Origin: Rubrobacter sp.
Lineage (GTDB): Bacteria > Actinomycetota > Rubrobacteria > Rubrobacterales > Rubrobacteraceae
Direction: 5' to 3'
DNA length: 7,243 nt
Assembly (NCBI GenBank): GCA_019247245.1
Contig: JAFAPF010000536.1
Span: 1-7,243, forward strand
The first letter of the stretch is position 1; each line of letters begins with the position of its first letter. Position numbers and translations under genes: made by a program. Positions 6,333-7,243 of the stretch are shown in pieces. The notes beneath the pieces were generated by a model. It ran no database searches. It was not told the DNA's origin and saw only the letters and a list, made by a program, of their open reading frames with translations.

Positions 6333-6363
6333 TTTGGGGTGAGTGTTCCTCGTTCAACCCAAA
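6333..6363 (+). promoter_or_regulatory. Leader hairpin 1 between the two exported-protein genes
   Basis: TTTGGGGTGA (6333-6342) pairs with TCAACCCAAA (6354-6363), nine of ten pairs, around an 11-base loop. It lies 38 bases after the stop of the upstream gene and about 170 bases before the next start. It could end the upstream transcript or be part of a structured 5' leader. There is no T-run after it. Confidence 0.45.
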
Positions 6364-6371
6364 GGCCTATA

Positions 6372-6401
6372 CCTTGGTATCGGGTGAGGCTCCTACCAAG
6401 G
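6372..6401 (+). promoter_or_regulatory. Leader hairpin 2 upstream of the LPXTG gene
   Basis: CCTTGGTA (6372-6379) and TACCAAGG (6394-6401) are exact reverse complements around a 14-base loop. The loop contains GGGTGAGGCTCC, which resembles GGGTGAGTGTTCCT in hairpin 1. I checked by eye for the conserved parts of the ydaO/c-di-AMP riboswitch, often found before actinobacterial wall genes, and did not find them. The function is unknown; the remaining leader (6402-6519) shows nothing I can name. Confidence 0.45.
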
Positions 6402-6519
6402 GTGGTTTCGATTGGGAGGAGTGATCGCACAGAAGGAAGGCGAGTTTTTCGGATAAGGAGCTGACGCGCCGCTGCTGGCCTAGTCAGAGCTGACTTCCGA
6501 ATCAAAAACGTGAATAAAT

Positions 6520-6524
6520 AGGAG
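6520..6524 (+). promoter_or_regulatory. Ribosome binding site of the LPXTG gene
   Basis: AGGAG at 6520-6524 lies six bases before the GTG at 6531 and supports that codon as the start rather than any inner ATG. Confidence 0.75.
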
Positions 6525-6530
6525 AAGACC

Positions 6531-7172
6531 GTGAGGAAATTGATGTTGATGGCGGCGATAGCCGCTGTTGCGGTGGTGATGATGGTGATCACTGCCCCCA
6601 CTGCACTAGCGCAGGAAGCTAGAGCTGGCGGGATCCAGGCCACAGCCGGCACTATGAGCAATCCCCCTATGGCTAGCGCTGGCGGTGCAATCGCTATAGG
6701 CTGTCCTCCCGAGGCAGTAGCCCAGGCTGGCGGTGCCATTGCTATGGCGTCCTGCCCACCTCCTAGGAAAGCCGTGCTCAAACCCCGACTGGTGCCCAGG
6801 CGCACAGTGATGCCAGCACCTAGGCCTGCAGGCGCACCTCCACTGACACCCAAGCCTGCAGCCATGCTCTCGGCGGCTCCTAGGCCCCTAGCTAAAGTGA
6901 CTACTCCTCCGCCTACCAGGCTTGCGATCAAAGCGCCTGCTAAGCCGGTTATAGCCAAAGCGTACAGGCCATCTAAGACGCTGCATCGCCATCATACCGG
7001 GCACTATCTACACCGCGGTCATGTTACAGCCAAAGTGACTAAGCCGCCTAAGGCGCTGCCGAAGACTGGTGGTCCTACGATACCTAGCTCAGCGGTACTT
7101 TTACCTGCCGCTGGCGCTGTGCTGGTAGGCTCGGGCGTCTTGGCATACGCTCTTAGGAGACGGCAGAGCTAG
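6531..7172 (+). CDS. LPXTG sortase-anchored surface protein, Pro/Ala-rich with a His cluster
   Basis: The 213-residue product starts at GTG. A Sec signal peptide (MRKLMLM, hydrophobic 6-24, cleavage after TALA at Ala27) leads to a small repeat: AGGAIAIGCPP (50-60) and AGGAIAMASCPP (66-77), each ending in Cys-Pro-Pro, so Cys58 and Cys75 may pair. Residues 78-150 are a Pro/Ala/Lys/Arg-rich stalk. A His cluster HRHHTGHYLHRGH (152-164) has six His in 13 residues and could bind metal or sense pH. The end is a textbook sortase signal: LPKTGG at 176-181, a hydrophobic helix about 187-207 and RRR at 209-211. A sortase would cut between Thr and Gly and attach the protein to peptidoglycan; no sortase gene is in the window. 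No enzymatic domain is seen, so the role is likely structural or binding. The family beyond the anchor is not recognised. Confidence 0.88.
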   Translation: MRKLMLMAAIAAVAVVMMVITAPTALAQEARAGGIQATAGTMSNPPMASAGGAIAIGCPPEAVAQAGGAIAMASCPPPRKAVLKPRLVPRRTVMPAPRPAGAPPLTPKPAAMLSAAPRPLAKVTTPPPTRLAIKAPAKPVIAKAYRPSKTLHRHHTGHYLHRGHVTAKVTKPPKALPKTGGPTIPSSAVLLPAAGAVLVGSGVLAYALRRRQS

Positions 7173-7201
7173 TCTAAGAAGAATTCTCATCACTTCTTAG
7201 A
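7173..7201 (+). terminator. Hairpin directly after the LPXTG stop, possible terminator
   Basis: TCTAAGAAG (7173-7181) and CTTCTTAGA (7193-7201) are exact reverse complements around 11 bases, and the left arm begins on the base after the TAG. No T-run follows (ATGGCC). The perfect 9-bp stem and its position suggest a transcript end or 3' stabiliser. The last 42 bases of the window show no gene. Confidence 0.6.
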
Positions 7202-7243
7202 ATGGCCACCTAATTAGTCTTACACTTTTGCTTAAGGTTGCGA

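Noticed and set aside
6333..6401. c-di-AMP (ydaO) riboswitch before a wall-protein gene
   Set aside because: GGGGTGA is present, but the conserved downstream elements (the CCGAACCCG and CAGCTAACC type blocks) are not found.
6308..6958. 216-codon Ala/Gly-rich frame on the minus strand
   Set aside because: It is the antisense shadow of the GC-rich LPXTG gene; its apparent hydrophobicity reflects Ala/Pro codons read in reverse.

Overview
The window looks like chromosomal DNA of a Gram-positive, probably actinobacterial host. The support is an LPKTG sortase-anchored surface protein with an Ala-rich Sec signal peptide, a second Sec-exported Ala/Ser/Pro-rich protein, a YkcB-like GT39 membrane glycosyltransferase, and TTG/GTG starts preceded by purine-rich ribosome sites. 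The overall style reminds me of Rubrobacter and relatives, but that is an impression and not a database result.

Layout. (1) 1-327 (+) is the 3' end of a thioredoxin-fold/redoxin protein whose N-terminus lies outside the window. (2) 328-1252 has no convincing gene. It holds several perfect inverted repeats and a GC-rich, strongly foldable block at 936-1086. (3) 1253-2641 (-) is a mobile-element (phage-like) remnant. It contains an apparently intact zinc amidase of endolysin type, preceded with a 3-base overlap by the 3' half of a family A DNA polymerase gene. That polymerase gene is broken by two single-base frameshifts and truncated at motif A. (4) 2637-2688, at the truncation point, carries an 8-bp inverted repeat and a 14-bp unit repeated twice. 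(5) 2759-4834 (-) is a full-length multi-spanning GT39 glycosyltransferase. (6) 4835-5304 is a divergent intergenic region with several palindromes and one good sigma70-like promoter reading right. (7) 5305-6294 (+) is an exported low-complexity protein of unknown function. (8) 6295-6530 is a leader with two adjacent hairpins whose 5' halves share a GGGTGAG...TCCT motif. (9) 6531-7172 (+) is a small LPXTG protein with a His-rich patch, followed directly by a hairpin.

How they fit together: the right half (GT39 transferase, exported Ser/Thr/Pro-rich protein, sortase substrate) looks like a cell-envelope neighbourhood. The left half is a decayed mobile element inserted beside it, in which only the lysin reading frame has survived. 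I do not see a clear new enzyme system. The most interesting items are the foldable block at 936-1086, the paired-hairpin leader at 6333-6401, the palindrome-rich divergent promoter region, and the intact lysin beside a dead polymerase.
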